DNA from: CADEDH01 sp039201605
Lineage (GTDB): Bacteria > Actinomycetota > Acidimicrobiia > Acidimicrobiales > SZUA-35
Direction of reading: 5' to 3'
Assembly: GCA_039201605.1 (NCBI GenBank)
Contig: JBCCRO010000016.1
Coordinates: 48,989-112,988 of the forward strand
DNA: 64,000 bases
Numbering within the stretch: the stretch's first letter is position 1; every line of letters starts with the position of its first letter. Of this stretch, positions 18,789-28,167 are shown piece after piece. The position numbers and the translations under genes are program-made. Under the pieces are notes generated by a model. The model did no database searches, was not told the DNA's origin, and saw only the letters and a list, made by a program, of their open reading frames with translations.

Positions 18789-19439
18789 CTACACCCAGTG
18801 GGCCCAGCGCTCGAGGGGCATGCGGGGGCTCTCCAGGCCGTTGACGGCGGCCTCGGGGTCGGCGGTGCCCAGAGCCACGCCGCAGAAGAGCATCTCGTCC
18901 TCCGGGGCCTTAACGAACTCCTGGACGACCTCGGCCCACGGTGCCCACGCCTCCTGGGGGCAGGTGTCGAGCCCGGCCTCGGTGGCGAGGAGCATGAAGG
19001 TCTGGAGGAACATGCCGAGGTCGGACCACTGGGCCGAGCCCATCCCCCGATCGATGAAGCAGAAGATGGCGGCCGGCGCCCCGAAGAACTCGTAGTTGCG
19101 GGCCAGGTGGGCGAACCGTGCGGCCTTGTCGTCGCGGGGGATGCCGAGCTTCTCGTACATCCGCTCGCCCAGCTCGAACCGATTGGTCCGGTAGGGCTCC
19201 CACAGCTTCTCGGGGTAGATCGGGTATTCGGGGGCGCCGGGCTTGCTGCCGGCGACCACCTCCTTGAAGCGGGTCATCGTCACCCCGTTGAGCACGTAGA
19301 TGCGCCACGGTTGGACGTTGCCCCCCGACGGGGCGCGAGCGGCGCTCTCGAGGAGTTCGACGATGACGGCGTCGTCGACGGGATCGGGCAGGAAGGATCG
19401 GATCGACTTCCGCTTGCGCACGGCTTCGCTGACGTTCAC
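18789..19439 (-). CDS. Nitroreductase-family NAD(P)H:FMN oxidoreductase
   Basis: A 216-aa flavoprotein. The N-terminus VSEAVRKRKSIRSFLPDPV contains the FMN phosphate-binding RxSxR-type motif (RKSIRSF), followed by AARAPSGGNVQPWRIYV, the second FMN site. EAGLDTCPQEAW and a C-terminal LGTADPEAAVN fit the BluB/NfnB-like nitroreductases. The reaction is reduction of nitro- or quinone-type compounds; physiological substrate unknown. The GTG at 19439 aligns with family N-termini; an ATG at 19475 would add 12 charged residues. Confidence 0.85.
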   Translation of the reverse strand: MNVSEAVRKRKSIRSFLPDPVDDAVIVELLESAARAPSGGNVQPWRIYVLNGVTMTRFKEVVAGSKPGAPEYPIYPEKLWEPYRTNRFELGERMYEKLGIPRDDKAARFAHLARNYEFFGAPAAIFCFIDRGMGSAQWSDLGMFLQTFMLLATEAGLDTCPQEAWAPWAEVVQEFVKAPEDEMLFCGVALGTADPEAAVNGLESPRMPLERWAHWV

Positions 19440-19504
19440 GCCCCTGTGTTTAGAGCGTGCGGTCGATCCGGACAAGTCCGCACCGGCTCATCGGGCGCTC
19501 GGGC

Positions 19505-20520
<1,016 letters not shown>

Positions 20521-20524
<4 letters not shown>

Positions 20525-21042
20525 GCGGCGGCCAACTCCTCGAAGTGCTGGCCGACGGCGGCCGCCTGCAGGTCGTCGATCCAGAAGATGAGGGCGTCCT
20601 CGCCGTCGCCGTAGTAGCCGGGGCGGGTGCCGACCGAGGTCATGCCGAGGTGCTCGTAGAGGGCGGCGGCGCCGGTGTTGGAGACCCGGACCTCGAGGGT
20701 GAGGTCGGCGGCGCCTCGCCGTCGGGCCTCGGCGAACAGCGTTACGCACAACGCCTTGGCCACTCCCCGACGGCGCAGGGTGGGGCTCACCCCGAGGTTC
20801 ATCAGGTGGGCGGTGGAGGCGGCGTACATCATCCCCCCGAAGGCGACCACCCGATCGTCGGCCAGGATCACCAACCACTGGCGGGAGCTCGGCGGTAGCG
20901 ACAGCTCGCCCTCGAACAGCTGGTAGGACCAGGGAGCGGGGTTGACGGTCGACTCGAGGGCGGCGACGTCGGCCAGATCGGTGCGTCGCATCTCCCGCAG
21001 CTCGAAGCGGACGGGGGTGCGGTGACGGGGGCGAGGGTTCAT
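20521..21042 (-). CDS. rimI: Ribosomal protein S18-alanine N-acetyltransferase RimI-like
   Basis: A 173-aa GNAT protein. The acetyl-CoA binding motif is NLGVSPTLRRRGVAKALC (the RRRGVA turn), with later VRVSNTGAAALYEHLGM, the usual RimI segment. RimI acetylates the N-terminus of S18. Its place between tsaB and tsaD, with 4-nt overlaps on both sides, is the classic arrangement in actinobacteria. The first 12 residues (MNPRPRHRTPVR) precede the domain and are Arg-rich. Confidence 0.9.
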
Positions 21043-21689
21043 CGAGGGGTGTGCCTGGTCTTGACGTTCACGTTGACATCGGGGTCCCGCAGGTAGGAGG
21101 GGACCACCTCCGGACCCGGTCGGGCCGCGGCGGCGGAGGCGAGACCGACCATGACGGCCGCCGACGGGAGGCGGCCCGGTCGGACGCCCTCGCCGTACAG
21201 CTCGGCGTAGCGGTCGGCGCCGTCGCCGACGACGAGACAGCCGACGGCGGCCGGGGCGAGGTCCTCGGGTCGACCGACCACGGCGTCGTCGGCCGGGCCG
21301 TCGGCGTCGAAGCGCTGCTGGAACACCTCGGCCCGGCGGGCATCGATCACGGCGAGCAGCGGGCGCTCCTGCTCGGCTGCGGCCAGCACTTCGAGGCTGG
21401 TGAGGCCGACGACGGGCAGCTCGGCGGCCAGGGCCAGGGTCCGCACGGTGGCCAGCCCCACCCGGAGGCCGGTGAAGCGCCCGGGCCCGATGTCGGCCGC
21501 CAGCAGCTCCAGATCGCCGACGGCTGCGCCGGCGTCGGCCAGGGCGGCCTGGACCAGCGGGGTCAGCTCCTCGCTGTGGCGGCGGTCGGTCTCGAGATGG
21601 TGGTGGACGACGTCGCCGGGTTCGGCACCGGCGGTGCCGACGGCGACGCCGACCGCGGCGGTTGAGGAGGTGACGGCCAGGGTCAGCAC
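21039..21689 (-). CDS. tsaB: tRNA threonylcarbamoyladenosine biosynthesis protein TsaB
   Basis: A 216-aa ASKHA paralogue of TsaD. VLTLAVTSSTAAVGVAV (family: LAIDTSxxxxSVA), RRHSEELTPLVQAAL and IGPGRFTGLRVGLATV are the TsaB hallmarks. It is the scaffold that joins TsaD to TsaE. The usual Asp-Thr of the first strand reads V-T-S here, a small deviation. The GTG start at 21689 overlaps the end of tsaE by 7 nt. Confidence 0.93.
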   Translation of the reverse strand: MLTLAVTSSTAAVGVAVGTAGAEPGDVVHHHLETDRRHSEELTPLVQAALADAGAAVGDLELLAADIGPGRFTGLRVGLATVRTLALAAELPVVGLTSLEVLAAAEQERPLLAVIDARRAEVFQQRFDADGPADDAVVGRPEDLAPAAVGCLVVGDGADRYAELYGEGVRPGRLPSAAVMVGLASAAAARPGPEVVPSYLRDPDVNVNVKTRHTPR

Positions 21690-22339
21690 GGGGCCTCCCA
21701 CGGCGCGACGGCGGTGGCGACGGCGTCGGCCCGTGCCTGCCAGCGCTCCCCCACCAGCCGGAGCCGCAGCCGACGACGATCGTCGGTGACGAACTCGTCG
21801 AACCCGTCGGTGTCGGCTCCGGCGCCGAGGGCGCTCCCATCCGGGGTGCCGGGGGCGTCCGGGGCGGCGCCTCCATCCGGGGCGCCGGAGGCATCCGGGG
21901 TGCGGAGGGCGTCCGAGGCGGACGCCGAGGTGGGCTCGGGGTCGAGGAAGGCGATCTCGATCACCAGACGGTCGGCGCCGAGGGCGGTGTCGATCTGCTC
22001 GCCCCACTCGATGACCGTCACGCCCTCCTCGGCCAGCTCGTGCAGGTCGAGGTCGATGGTGTCGGCGGGGCCGTCGAGTCGGTAGACGTCGAGGTGGTGG
22101 AGCCGGAGGCGACCCTCGTACTCGGCCACCAGGGTGAACGTGGGGCTGGTGATCCGGTCCTCGATGCCGAGCCCGGCCCCCAGTCCCTGGGTGAAGCAGG
22201 TCTTGCCCGCCCCGAGGTCGCCGGTGAGGACGAGCAGGTCGCCGTCGGTCACGACCTCGGACAGCGCGGTGGCCAGGGCGCGGGTGGTCGACGGGCCGTC
22301 GCTGACGGCGCACAACACGAGGTCGGTGGGTGTCGACAC
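21683..22339 (-). CDS. tsaE: tRNA threonylcarbamoyladenosine biosynthesis ATPase TsaE, with low-complexity insertion
   Basis: A 218-aa P-loop ATPase. Walker A is TGDLGAGKTCF, followed by TSPTFTLVAEYEG and HHLDVYRLDG, then VTVIEWGEQ, as in all TsaE. Family members are usually ~150-160 aa. The extra length is a stretch of about 45 residues after FLDPEPTSAS made of Gly, Ala, Pro, Asp and Thr (ASGAPDGGAAPDAPGTPDGS), coded by imperfect repeats. The GTG start is preceded 7 nt upstream by TAGCCT on the coding strand (leaderless pattern), so this is the promoter of the four-gene operon. Confidence 0.94.
   Translation of the reverse strand: MSTPTDLVLCAVSDGPSTTRALATALSEVVTDGDLLVLTGDLGAGKTCFTQGLGAGLGIEDRITSPTFTLVAEYEGRLRLHHLDVYRLDGPADTIDLDLHELAEEGVTVIEWGEQIDTALGADRLVIEIAFLDPEPTSASASDALRTPDASGAPDGGAAPDAPGTPDGSALGAGADTDGFDEFVTDDRRRLRLRLVGERWQARADAVATAVAPWEAPC
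21830..21915. repeat. Imperfect tandem repeat inside tsaE
   Basis: Units around CATCCGGGG and CGTCCGGGG recur several times at intervals of about 12-24 nt, separated by short GC-rich linkers. They encode the Gly/Ala/Pro/Asp-rich insertion of TsaE. The pattern suggests expansion by slippage in a surface loop. Confidence 0.6.
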
Positions 22340-22383
22340 ACGTTCGAGGCTACGGCGATGCGAGGCCGGTACCGTGCACGGCC

Positions 22384-23319
22384 ATGGCTGTGACCCGTGC
22401 CGACATCGACGCCGCCGCCCAGCGCATCGCCCCCCTCGTCCGCGCCACCCCGACCATGACGGTCGACGGCGCGCAGCTCGACGGCGCCGGAACGGTGAGC
22501 CTGAAGCTGGAGCTCGTCCAGCACAGCGGCAGCTTCAAGGCCCGGGGCGCCTCCAACCACCTCCTGGCCACCGAGGTCCGGCCCGACGGTGTGGTGGCGG
22601 CCTCGGGCGGCAACCACGGGGCGGCGGTGGCGTGGGCCGCCCGGGAGCTGGGGCACGCCGCCAACATCTTCGTGCCGACCATCTCCGCCCGGGCCAAGGT
22701 CGACCGGCTCCGGTCCTACGGCGCCGTCGTCCACCAGGTGGGCGCCGTCTACGCCGAGGCCTTGGCCGCCAGCCGGGAGTTCCTGGCCAACGGTGACGCC
22801 ACCTCGGTGCACGCCTACGAGGACGAGCTGGTGGTGGCCGGCGCCGGCACCACGGGGCGGGAGTTCGACGACCAGGCCCCGGGGCTCGACGCCGTGCTCG
22901 TGGCCTGCGGTGGTGGTGGTCTGGTGGCCGGCATCGCCACCTGGTTCGCCGAGACCGACGTCGAGGTCGTGGCCTGCGAGACCGAGGGCACGGCGGCCTG
23001 GGCCCGGGCGATCGAGGCCGGGAGGCCGGTGCCGGTCGAGGTGTCGGGCATCGCCGCCGACGCCCTCGGCGCCACCTCGGTCGGCGAGCTGGCCTTCACC
23101 CAGCTGCAGGGCGCCGGGGCCGGCAGCGTGGTGGTGTCGGATGACGACGTGACCGCCGCCCAGGCGCTGCTGTGGGATCGGTTCCGGGTCATGACCGAGC
23201 CGTCGGCCGCGGTGCCGGTGGCCGCCGTACTCAGCGGCGCCTACCCCCTGGAGGCCGATCGCCACGTCGGCATCGTGGTCTGCGGAGCCAACACCGGCGG
23301 CCCCCTGCCCGGCGGCTGA
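22384..23319 (+). CDS. PLP-dependent threonine/serine dehydratase-family protein
   Basis: A 311-aa fold-type II PLP enzyme. HSGSFKARGASNH carries the PLP lysine (SFKxRG), ASGGNHGAAVAWAA is the substrate-binding loop, and CGGGGLVAG is the phosphate-binding glycine loop. There is no regulatory ACT domain, so it is of the catabolic or racemase-like type; L-threonine/serine dehydratase and serine/threo-hydroxyaspartate racemase are both possible. The ATG at 22384 is preceded by TACCGT 8 nt upstream with no Shine-Dalgarno sequence, divergent from tsaE, so the 44-nt spacer holds two face-to-face promoters. Confidence 0.85.
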   Translation: MAVTRADIDAAAQRIAPLVRATPTMTVDGAQLDGAGTVSLKLELVQHSGSFKARGASNHLLATEVRPDGVVAASGGNHGAAVAWAARELGHAANIFVPTISARAKVDRLRSYGAVVHQVGAVYAEALAASREFLANGDATSVHAYEDELVVAGAGTTGREFDDQAPGLDAVLVACGGGGLVAGIATWFAETDVEVVACETEGTAAWARAIEAGRPVPVEVSGIAADALGATSVGELAFTQLQGAGAGSVVVSDDDVTAAQALLWDRFRVMTEPSAAVPVAAVLSGAYPLEADRHVGIVVCGANTGGPLPGG

Positions 23320-23426
23320 CCAACCGAGTCGCCCCTCCCCCGGACCCCCGCCCGCCGTCGCCCCCGCGATCGGCGAGGTCCACCTGACGTCGGGCGCGGG
23401 GACACACGGCGGACGCCGTCGACCGG

Positions 23427-24302
23427 TCAGCCCAACGATCGCACGGCGGCCGCCACCGCCTGCTGGGCCAGAACCCGGACGTGGCGGAGATCGGCTTCCA
23501 CCTCGCCGGTGGCGCAGGCGACGACGGCGTCGCCGTCGAAGGCGGTGTGGGCCGGCAACAGCGATCGGGCCAGGCCGTCGTGGGCCGACTCGGCCACCAA
23601 CCGGCACCCGACCTTGTCGATCACGGCGTTGGTGGCGACCACCCCGATCGTCGTGTTGCCCCGATCATCGCCCGTCGGCTCACCCTCCTCGCCGTCCGGG
23701 GTGGGCGGGGCCGGCGGTGGTCCGGGGTCGGCGATCGAGGTGCCGTCGTCGATGGCCCCGACGGCGTTGACGGCGATCAGGGCGCTGACCACCACGTCGC
23801 CCGCCCGGAGGGTGGCGCCGCCAAGGCCGCCGGGCGGCGGTGCGTCGGGGTGGAACCACTTGGCCACCGTGCACCCGGTGCCGGCCCCGACCGGGCCCAG
23901 CGCCGGGCTCTCGGCCCGGGCCGACTCGGCCGCCAGCCTCCCCTCGGCCGTCCCGGGGCGGACCGAACCGTCGCCCACCGCCAGATCGAACAGGCTGAGG
24001 CCGACCACGATCGGGACCCGACCGGCGCTGGTGACGAACCCCCGATCCCGCTCGGCCAGCCAACCCATCACGCCGTCGCCGGCGGCCAGGCCGAAGGCGG
24101 AACCCCCGGAGAGGACGACGGCGTCGACGGTGGCCACCGTCCTGGTCGGTTCGAGCAGGGCGAACTCCCGGGTGGCGGGTGCCCCGCCCCGGACCTCGCC
24201 CGAGGCGACCGTCCCCTCGGGGAGCACGATCACGGTGCACCCGGTGAGGGCCACCGGGTCGGTCCAGTGGCCGATCTCGATACCGGCGACGTCGGTCAGC
24301 AC
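23427..24302 (-). CDS. P1-family peptidase (DmpA/S58-like aminopeptidase)
   Basis: A 291-aa protein of the Ntn-like DmpA fold: VAGIEIGHWTD at the start, VVLSGGSAFGLAAGDGVM, then GAGTGCTVAKW, and GNTTIGVVATNA near residue 216. In this family self-cleavage occurs just before the nucleophile in the last motif; here T217 or T218 would be the catalytic residue. It may hydrolyse N-terminal D- or beta-amino acids. A Gly/Pro/Asp-rich loop (residues ~192-213) precedes the cleavage site. The GTG start has TACGCT 6 nt upstream on the coding strand (leaderless pattern). Confidence 0.85.
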   Translation of the reverse strand: MLTDVAGIEIGHWTDPVALTGCTVIVLPEGTVASGEVRGGAPATREFALLEPTRTVATVDAVVLSGGSAFGLAAGDGVMGWLAERDRGFVTSAGRVPIVVGLSLFDLAVGDGSVRPGTAEGRLAAESARAESPALGPVGAGTGCTVAKWFHPDAPPPGGLGGATLRAGDVVVSALIAVNAVGAIDDGTSIADPGPPPAPPTPDGEEGEPTGDDRGNTTIGVVATNAVIDKVGCRLVAESAHDGLARSLLPAHTAFDGDAVVACATGEVEADLRHVRVLAQQAVAAAVRSLG

Positions 24303-24366
24303 ACCGGCAGCGTACTTGGGGCCGTGGTCAGCGGTCGCCTTCAGCGTGTCAGGCGAGCCGGTCGTT

Positions 24367-24408
24367 GGTCCGAGGCCCGGTTCGAATCCACCCGACCCGA
24401 TTCGGACC
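24367..24408. repeat. Inverted repeat in spacer, possible terminator
   Basis: GGTCCGA (24367-24373) and TCGGACC (24402-24408) form a perfect 7-bp inverted repeat with a 28-nt interior containing GGTTCGAATCC. It lies downstream of the glycosyltransferase-alr operon (minus strand), so it could end that transcript. The interior looks like a tRNA T-loop but does not form a T-arm. Confidence 0.35.
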
Positions 24409-24491
24409 TACGTGGACAGCCGAGCCCATCGCCGGCTCGGGCTGCGGCGCTCTACGCCAAAGTTCGTCAACCGGCGGCGGGTGGGGGTCGA

Positions 24492-25631
24492 TCAGGCCCC
24501 CACGCCGGAGCGGAGGCGATCGACCAGGGCGAGCAGGCGCTCGTCGTAGCGGCGGGCGATGATGGGCCAGTCGAAGCGGTCCATGGCCGACGACAGCCCG
24601 GCAGTGGCCCGACGGCGATGGGGAAAGGACACGAGCATGGCCGACAGCGCCGTGCCGAACGTGCCCGGCTCGTAGAGCACCGCCTCGTGCCAGTCCCGGG
24701 GGATCAGGTCGGGGTAGGCGAGGTCGTTCGGCAGAAGGGGCACGCAACCGGCGGCGATGGCCTCCACCATGGCGACGCCGAAGAACTCGTGCTTGGCGCA
24801 GCTGACCACGATGTCGGCCCGGGCCAGGGCCATGCGGTAGCGGGCGTCGTCGAAGGGACCGACGGCCAGCACCCGGGCCCCGAAGGTCTCGGCGATCCGC
24901 TGGCGGGCCTCCGCCGCGTTGCCGGAGAACCCCGACGGGTCCTCGCCGGCCAGAATGAGGCCGAATTCGTGACCGGCGTTGGCCGCCTTCAGGAGGGCGT
25001 TGCCGAAGGCCTCCGGGTCCTTGTCGGACTCCCACCGGTGGGGCCAGAGGATGACGGGCGGGCCGTCGGGCACCGGCACCGCCGGCAGGTTGGCGTAGGT
25101 CGACACGTCGACCCCGACCGGCTCCACGCAGAATCGTTTGGTCACGTCCTCCATCAGCGGCACGTGGCTGGTGTCGGGCAGCTGGTTGAGCCACGGCTCC
25201 AGGTTCTCGATGACCGAGTACATGTGGAACGGCGAGTTGAACCACACCTCGTCGGCCGCCGCCCACGACAGCCAGTTGTGCAGGGCCGAGTCCTGGTCGA
25301 TGGCGTTCGTCGTCGGGTAGAGGAGCTGGCTCTCGTGCTGGTAGATCACCACCGGCACCCCGGCCAACAGGTTGCGGCAGAGCCCGAGGAGCTGGGAGAC
25401 GTCGACCAGGCCGCTGACCATCAGCACGTCAGGGCGGCCGTTGCCCTTCATCCACGACTCGACCAGGCCGGCCAGGGGGATGGCGCCGCCTCGCAGCCGC
25501 CACCGCCACAGCTCGCCCGGGAGGCCGACAACGTGGACCTCCATGCTGCTCGAGCTCTGGTAGCCCTCGGCCCACCGGCGGTGGGAGCCGTCGTACCAGG
25601 GTTCGAGGAGGAGGATCCGCAGCGGGGTCAC
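24492..25631 (-). CDS. DUF3524 glycosyltransferase, queuosine-tRNA mannosyltransferase-like
   Basis: A 379-aa GT-B enzyme. The N-terminus LRILLLEPWYDGSHRRWAEG, then YQHESQLLYPTTNAIDQD, and ADEVWFNSPFHMYSVIENL match DUF3524, the domain of vertebrate GTDC1/QTMAN, the tRNA-Asp queuosine mannosyltransferase. The C-terminal donor half has ILWPHRWESDKDPEAFGNAL and HEFFGVAMVEAIAAGCVPL. I infer glycosylation of queuosine or another tRNA nucleoside from GDP-mannose; the bacterial role is not proved by sequence. The GTG start overlaps the alr stop by 4 nt, so it is the last gene of the GlmS-like-nnr-alr operon. The t6A genes lie 2-5 kb away. Confidence 0.82.
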   Translation of the reverse strand: MTPLRILLLEPWYDGSHRRWAEGYQSSSSMEVHVVGLPGELWRWRLRGGAIPLAGLVESWMKGNGRPDVLMVSGLVDVSQLLGLCRNLLAGVPVVIYQHESQLLYPTTNAIDQDSALHNWLSWAAADEVWFNSPFHMYSVIENLEPWLNQLPDTSHVPLMEDVTKRFCVEPVGVDVSTYANLPAVPVPDGPPVILWPHRWESDKDPEAFGNALLKAANAGHEFGLILAGEDPSGFSGNAAEARQRIAETFGARVLAVGPFDDARYRMALARADIVVSCAKHEFFGVAMVEAIAAGCVPLLPNDLAYPDLIPRDWHEAVLYEPGTFGTALSAMLVSFPHRRRATAGLSSAMDRFDWPIIARRYDERLLALVDRLRSGVGA

Positions 25632-26782
25632 GACACCGCCTCCCCGCTCCGGTGGTGGCGACGCTCGACCCGGGGGCCGATGCAGGTCGTCACCTCGTAG
25701 TTGATGGTTGCGAGGGCGGTTGCCATCTCGTCGGCGGTGATCTCCTCGTCGCCCTGGGTCCCGATCACGACCACCTCGTCGTCGGGGGCCACGCCGTCGT
25801 CGCCGCAGTCGACCACGGTCTGGTCCATGGTGACCACGCCCAGGATCGGGCGCCGCCTGCCCCCGATCAGCACTGCGCCGTGGCGCCACCACGACCGCCG
25901 CAGGCCATCGGCGTAGCCGACGGGGATCGTGGCCACGGTGGTGTCGCGCTCGACGGTGCGACGGTGGCCGTAGCTGACGGCGGAGCCGGCGGTGAGTCGC
26001 TTGACCAGGCCGACGGTGGTGCGCCACGCCAGGGCGGGACGGAGATCGATCAGCTCGGCCGTGGCCGGCGACGGATCCATCCCGTACATCGCAAGCCCGC
26101 AACGAATCAGGTCGTAGCGGCTGGTGGGATGGGCGATGGCGCCGGCCGAGTTGGCGGCGTGACGATACGGCACCTCGATCCCGGCGGCGTCCAGGTCGGC
26201 CAGTACCTGCTCGTAGGCGGTGAGCTGGGCCTTGTTCGCCGGGTGGGCGATGTCGTCGGCGCAGGCCAGGTGGGTCCACACCGAGGCGAGAGCGAGGCGG
26301 CCGGTCTCCTGCACCTGGCGGGCCACGGCCACCGCCTGACCGGGGGCGGCACCCACTCGGTGCATCCCGGTGTCGACCTTGAGGTGGACGGTGAGGCCGT
26401 TGGCTTCGCCACTGGCCTGGCCCGCCGCCATCACCCCGGCCGGGCTGTAGACGGTGACGTCGAGGGCGGCGGTGGCGGCCACGGTGAACTCGTGCGGCGC
26501 CGGCTCCGACAGAACCAGGATCCGCTCGCCGAAGCCGGCCTCCCGCAGGGCCACCCCCTCGGCCACCTGGGCTACGGCCAGCCACGAGGCCCCGGCCCGG
26601 AGGGCGGTGTCGGCCACCTCGAAGGCGCCGTGCCCGTAACCGTTGGCCTTGACGACGGCGCACAACTCGGCGCCCTCGGCCACCGTGCGCAGGGCGTCCA
26701 CGTTGTGGGCGATGGCGTCGAGGTCGACGTCGACCCAGGATCGCCCCCGTGCCGTCGGTTCGTCGGGTCGTGGTGCGGTCAT
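25628..26782 (-). CDS. alr: Alanine racemase
   Basis: A 384-aa PLP fold-type III enzyme. CAVVKANGYGHGA contains the PLP lysine K45, and SAVSYGHRRTVERDTTVATI, then PVGYADGLRR, and VTMDQTVVD in the C-terminal beta domain are conserved. It makes D-alanine for peptidoglycan. The ATG overlaps the nnr stop and its stop overlaps the downstream glycosyltransferase start, both by 4 nt. Following nnr is the usual position in actinobacteria. Confidence 0.96.
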   Translation of the reverse strand: MTAPRPDEPTARGRSWVDVDLDAIAHNVDALRTVAEGAELCAVVKANGYGHGAFEVADTALRAGASWLAVAQVAEGVALREAGFGERILVLSEPAPHEFTVAATAALDVTVYSPAGVMAAGQASGEANGLTVHLKVDTGMHRVGAAPGQAVAVARQVQETGRLALASVWTHLACADDIAHPANKAQLTAYEQVLADLDAAGIEVPYRHAANSAGAIAHPTSRYDLIRCGLAMYGMDPSPATAELIDLRPALAWRTTVGLVKRLTAGSAVSYGHRRTVERDTTVATIPVGYADGLRRSWWRHGAVLIGGRRRPILGVVTMDQTVVDCGDDGVAPDDEVVVIGTQGDEEITADEMATALATINYEVTTCIGPRVERRHHRSGEAVS

Positions 26783-28167
26783 CGGCCCTCCTCCCCGGCG
26801 TCGTCGAGCCAGTCGGCCACCAGGTCGGGGAGGTCCCCGGCGGCGAAGCCCCGGAACCGACCCCGTCGGGCGGCCCGGCCGTGCAGTTCGGCCCCCAGCC
26901 CGGTGGCCGAGAGCGGGTCGAGCCCTGCGGCCAACCCGGCGCCGATCGTACCGGCTAGAACATCGCCGGTGCCCGCTGTGGCCAGCCGTTCGTCTCCGGC
27001 GGTGGAGACCAGCACCCGGCCGTCGGGGTGGGCGGCCACCGTCGTCGGCCCCTTGAGGGCCACGACGGCGCCCAGTTCGGCGGCCAGCTCCCGGGCGACG
27101 GCCAGTCGATCGCCGGCCACCGGGCGGCCCAGCAGGCGAGCCGCCTCCCCGTCGTGGGGGGTGAGCACGGCGGGGACCGTGCGCCCGCCGAGGGCAGCGG
27201 TGTGGGCCCGGGCGGCGTCGAGAGCACCACCGTCGAGCACCAGCGGCACCTGCGCGGTGGCGGTGATGAGCGAGCCGACCTCGGCCTCGGTGGCCGACCC
27301 GGGGAGGAGGCCGGGGCCGACGACGAGAGCCCCGAAGCGGCCGTGGTCGGCGGCCACCGTGTCGGCCCAGCCGGTGGCGGGCAGCGGCCGCAGCACCGCC
27401 TCGGTGGGCAGTGGGGGTCCGGCGGCGGCGAGCCCGGGGCTCGACACCGCCCCGTACCCGGCGCCGGACCGGAAGGCGGCGGCCACGGCCAGGGCCGGTG
27501 CGCCCACCATGGTCGGGGCGCCCCCGATCACCCACACCGCCCGACGCCACTTGTGGGTGGTGGTTGCCGGGGCGGGCCACGACCGACGCAGGTCGTCGGC
27601 CTGACACAACCAGGCCCGGGCCCGGCCACAGTCGAGGCCGATGTCGGCCACCGTCACCTCCCCGGCCCGGCGGCGGCCGGGGTCGAGGATCAGGCCCGGT
27701 TTGAGGGCGGCGAACGTGATCGTCCGGTCGGCCACCACCGCGCCGTCGGCGGCGGCGCCCGTCAGCCCGTCGACGCCCGAGGGGATGTCGACGGCGAGCA
27801 CCGGCGTGTCGCCCACCTCCGGTGCGGCGTACTGGCCCCGGAAGCCGGTGCCGTAGGCGGCGTCGATCACCAGGTCCGCCCGGGCGATGAGGCCCGGCGG
27901 CACCGGCCCGGCGGCGTCGACCACGTCGGCCCGCAGTCCCTGCCGGCGGAGCAGGTCGGCGGCCACCCGGCCGTCGGTGCCGTTGTTGCCCTTGCCCGCC
28001 ACCGCCAGGATCCGCCGCCCGTAGCGCCGGGCGCCGTAACGCTCGGCGAGCAGGTCGGCGGCTGCGGCCGCAACCGCGGCGGCCGCACGGGCGATCAGTT
28101 CATCGAGCGGCTCCGGGGCGGCGGCGTCGATCGCCGCCATCTCCACCGGGGTGACGATCGGGATCAA
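26779..28167 (-). CDS. nnr: Bifunctional NAD(P)H-hydrate epimerase / ADP-dependent dehydratase
   Basis: A 462-aa fusion. Residues 1-210 are YjeF_N epimerase (VAGKGNNGTDGRVAADLL near 56-72, DIPSG 127-131). The rest is the YjeF_C/CARKD dehydratase with VGPGLLPGSATEAEV, TPHDGEAARLLG and the catalytic GTGDVLAG loop. It repairs hydrated NADH and NADPH. In the epimerase motif the second Gly of NNGGDG is Thr. The start is TTG, overlapping the stop of the GlmS-like gene (TTGA), so translation is coupled. A second, standalone epimerase-like gene lies at 34.3-35.0 kb. Confidence 0.93.
   Translation of the reverse strand: MIPIVTPVEMAAIDAAAPEPLDELIARAAAAVAAAAADLLAERYGARRYGRRILAVAGKGNNGTDGRVAADLLRRQGLRADVVDAAGPVPPGLIARADLVIDAAYGTGFRGQYAAPEVGDTPVLAVDIPSGVDGLTGAAADGAVVADRTITFAALKPGLILDPGRRRAGEVTVADIGLDCGRARAWLCQADDLRRSWPAPATTTHKWRRAVWVIGGAPTMVGAPALAVAAAFRSGAGYGAVSSPGLAAAGPPLPTEAVLRPLPATGWADTVAADHGRFGALVVGPGLLPGSATEAEVGSLITATAQVPLVLDGGALDAARAHTAALGGRTVPAVLTPHDGEAARLLGRPVAGDRLAVARELAAELGAVVALKGPTTVAAHPDGRVLVSTAGDERLATAGTGDVLAGTIGAGLAAGLDPLSATGLGAELHGRAARRGRFRGFAAGDLPDLVADWLDDAGEEGR

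Noticed and set aside
24360..24420. tRNA-like stretch (GGTTCGAATCC) in the 24.3-24.5 kb spacer
   Set aside because: The loop resembles a T-loop, but the flanks do not pair beyond two bases, and no acceptor, D or anticodon arm can be drawn.
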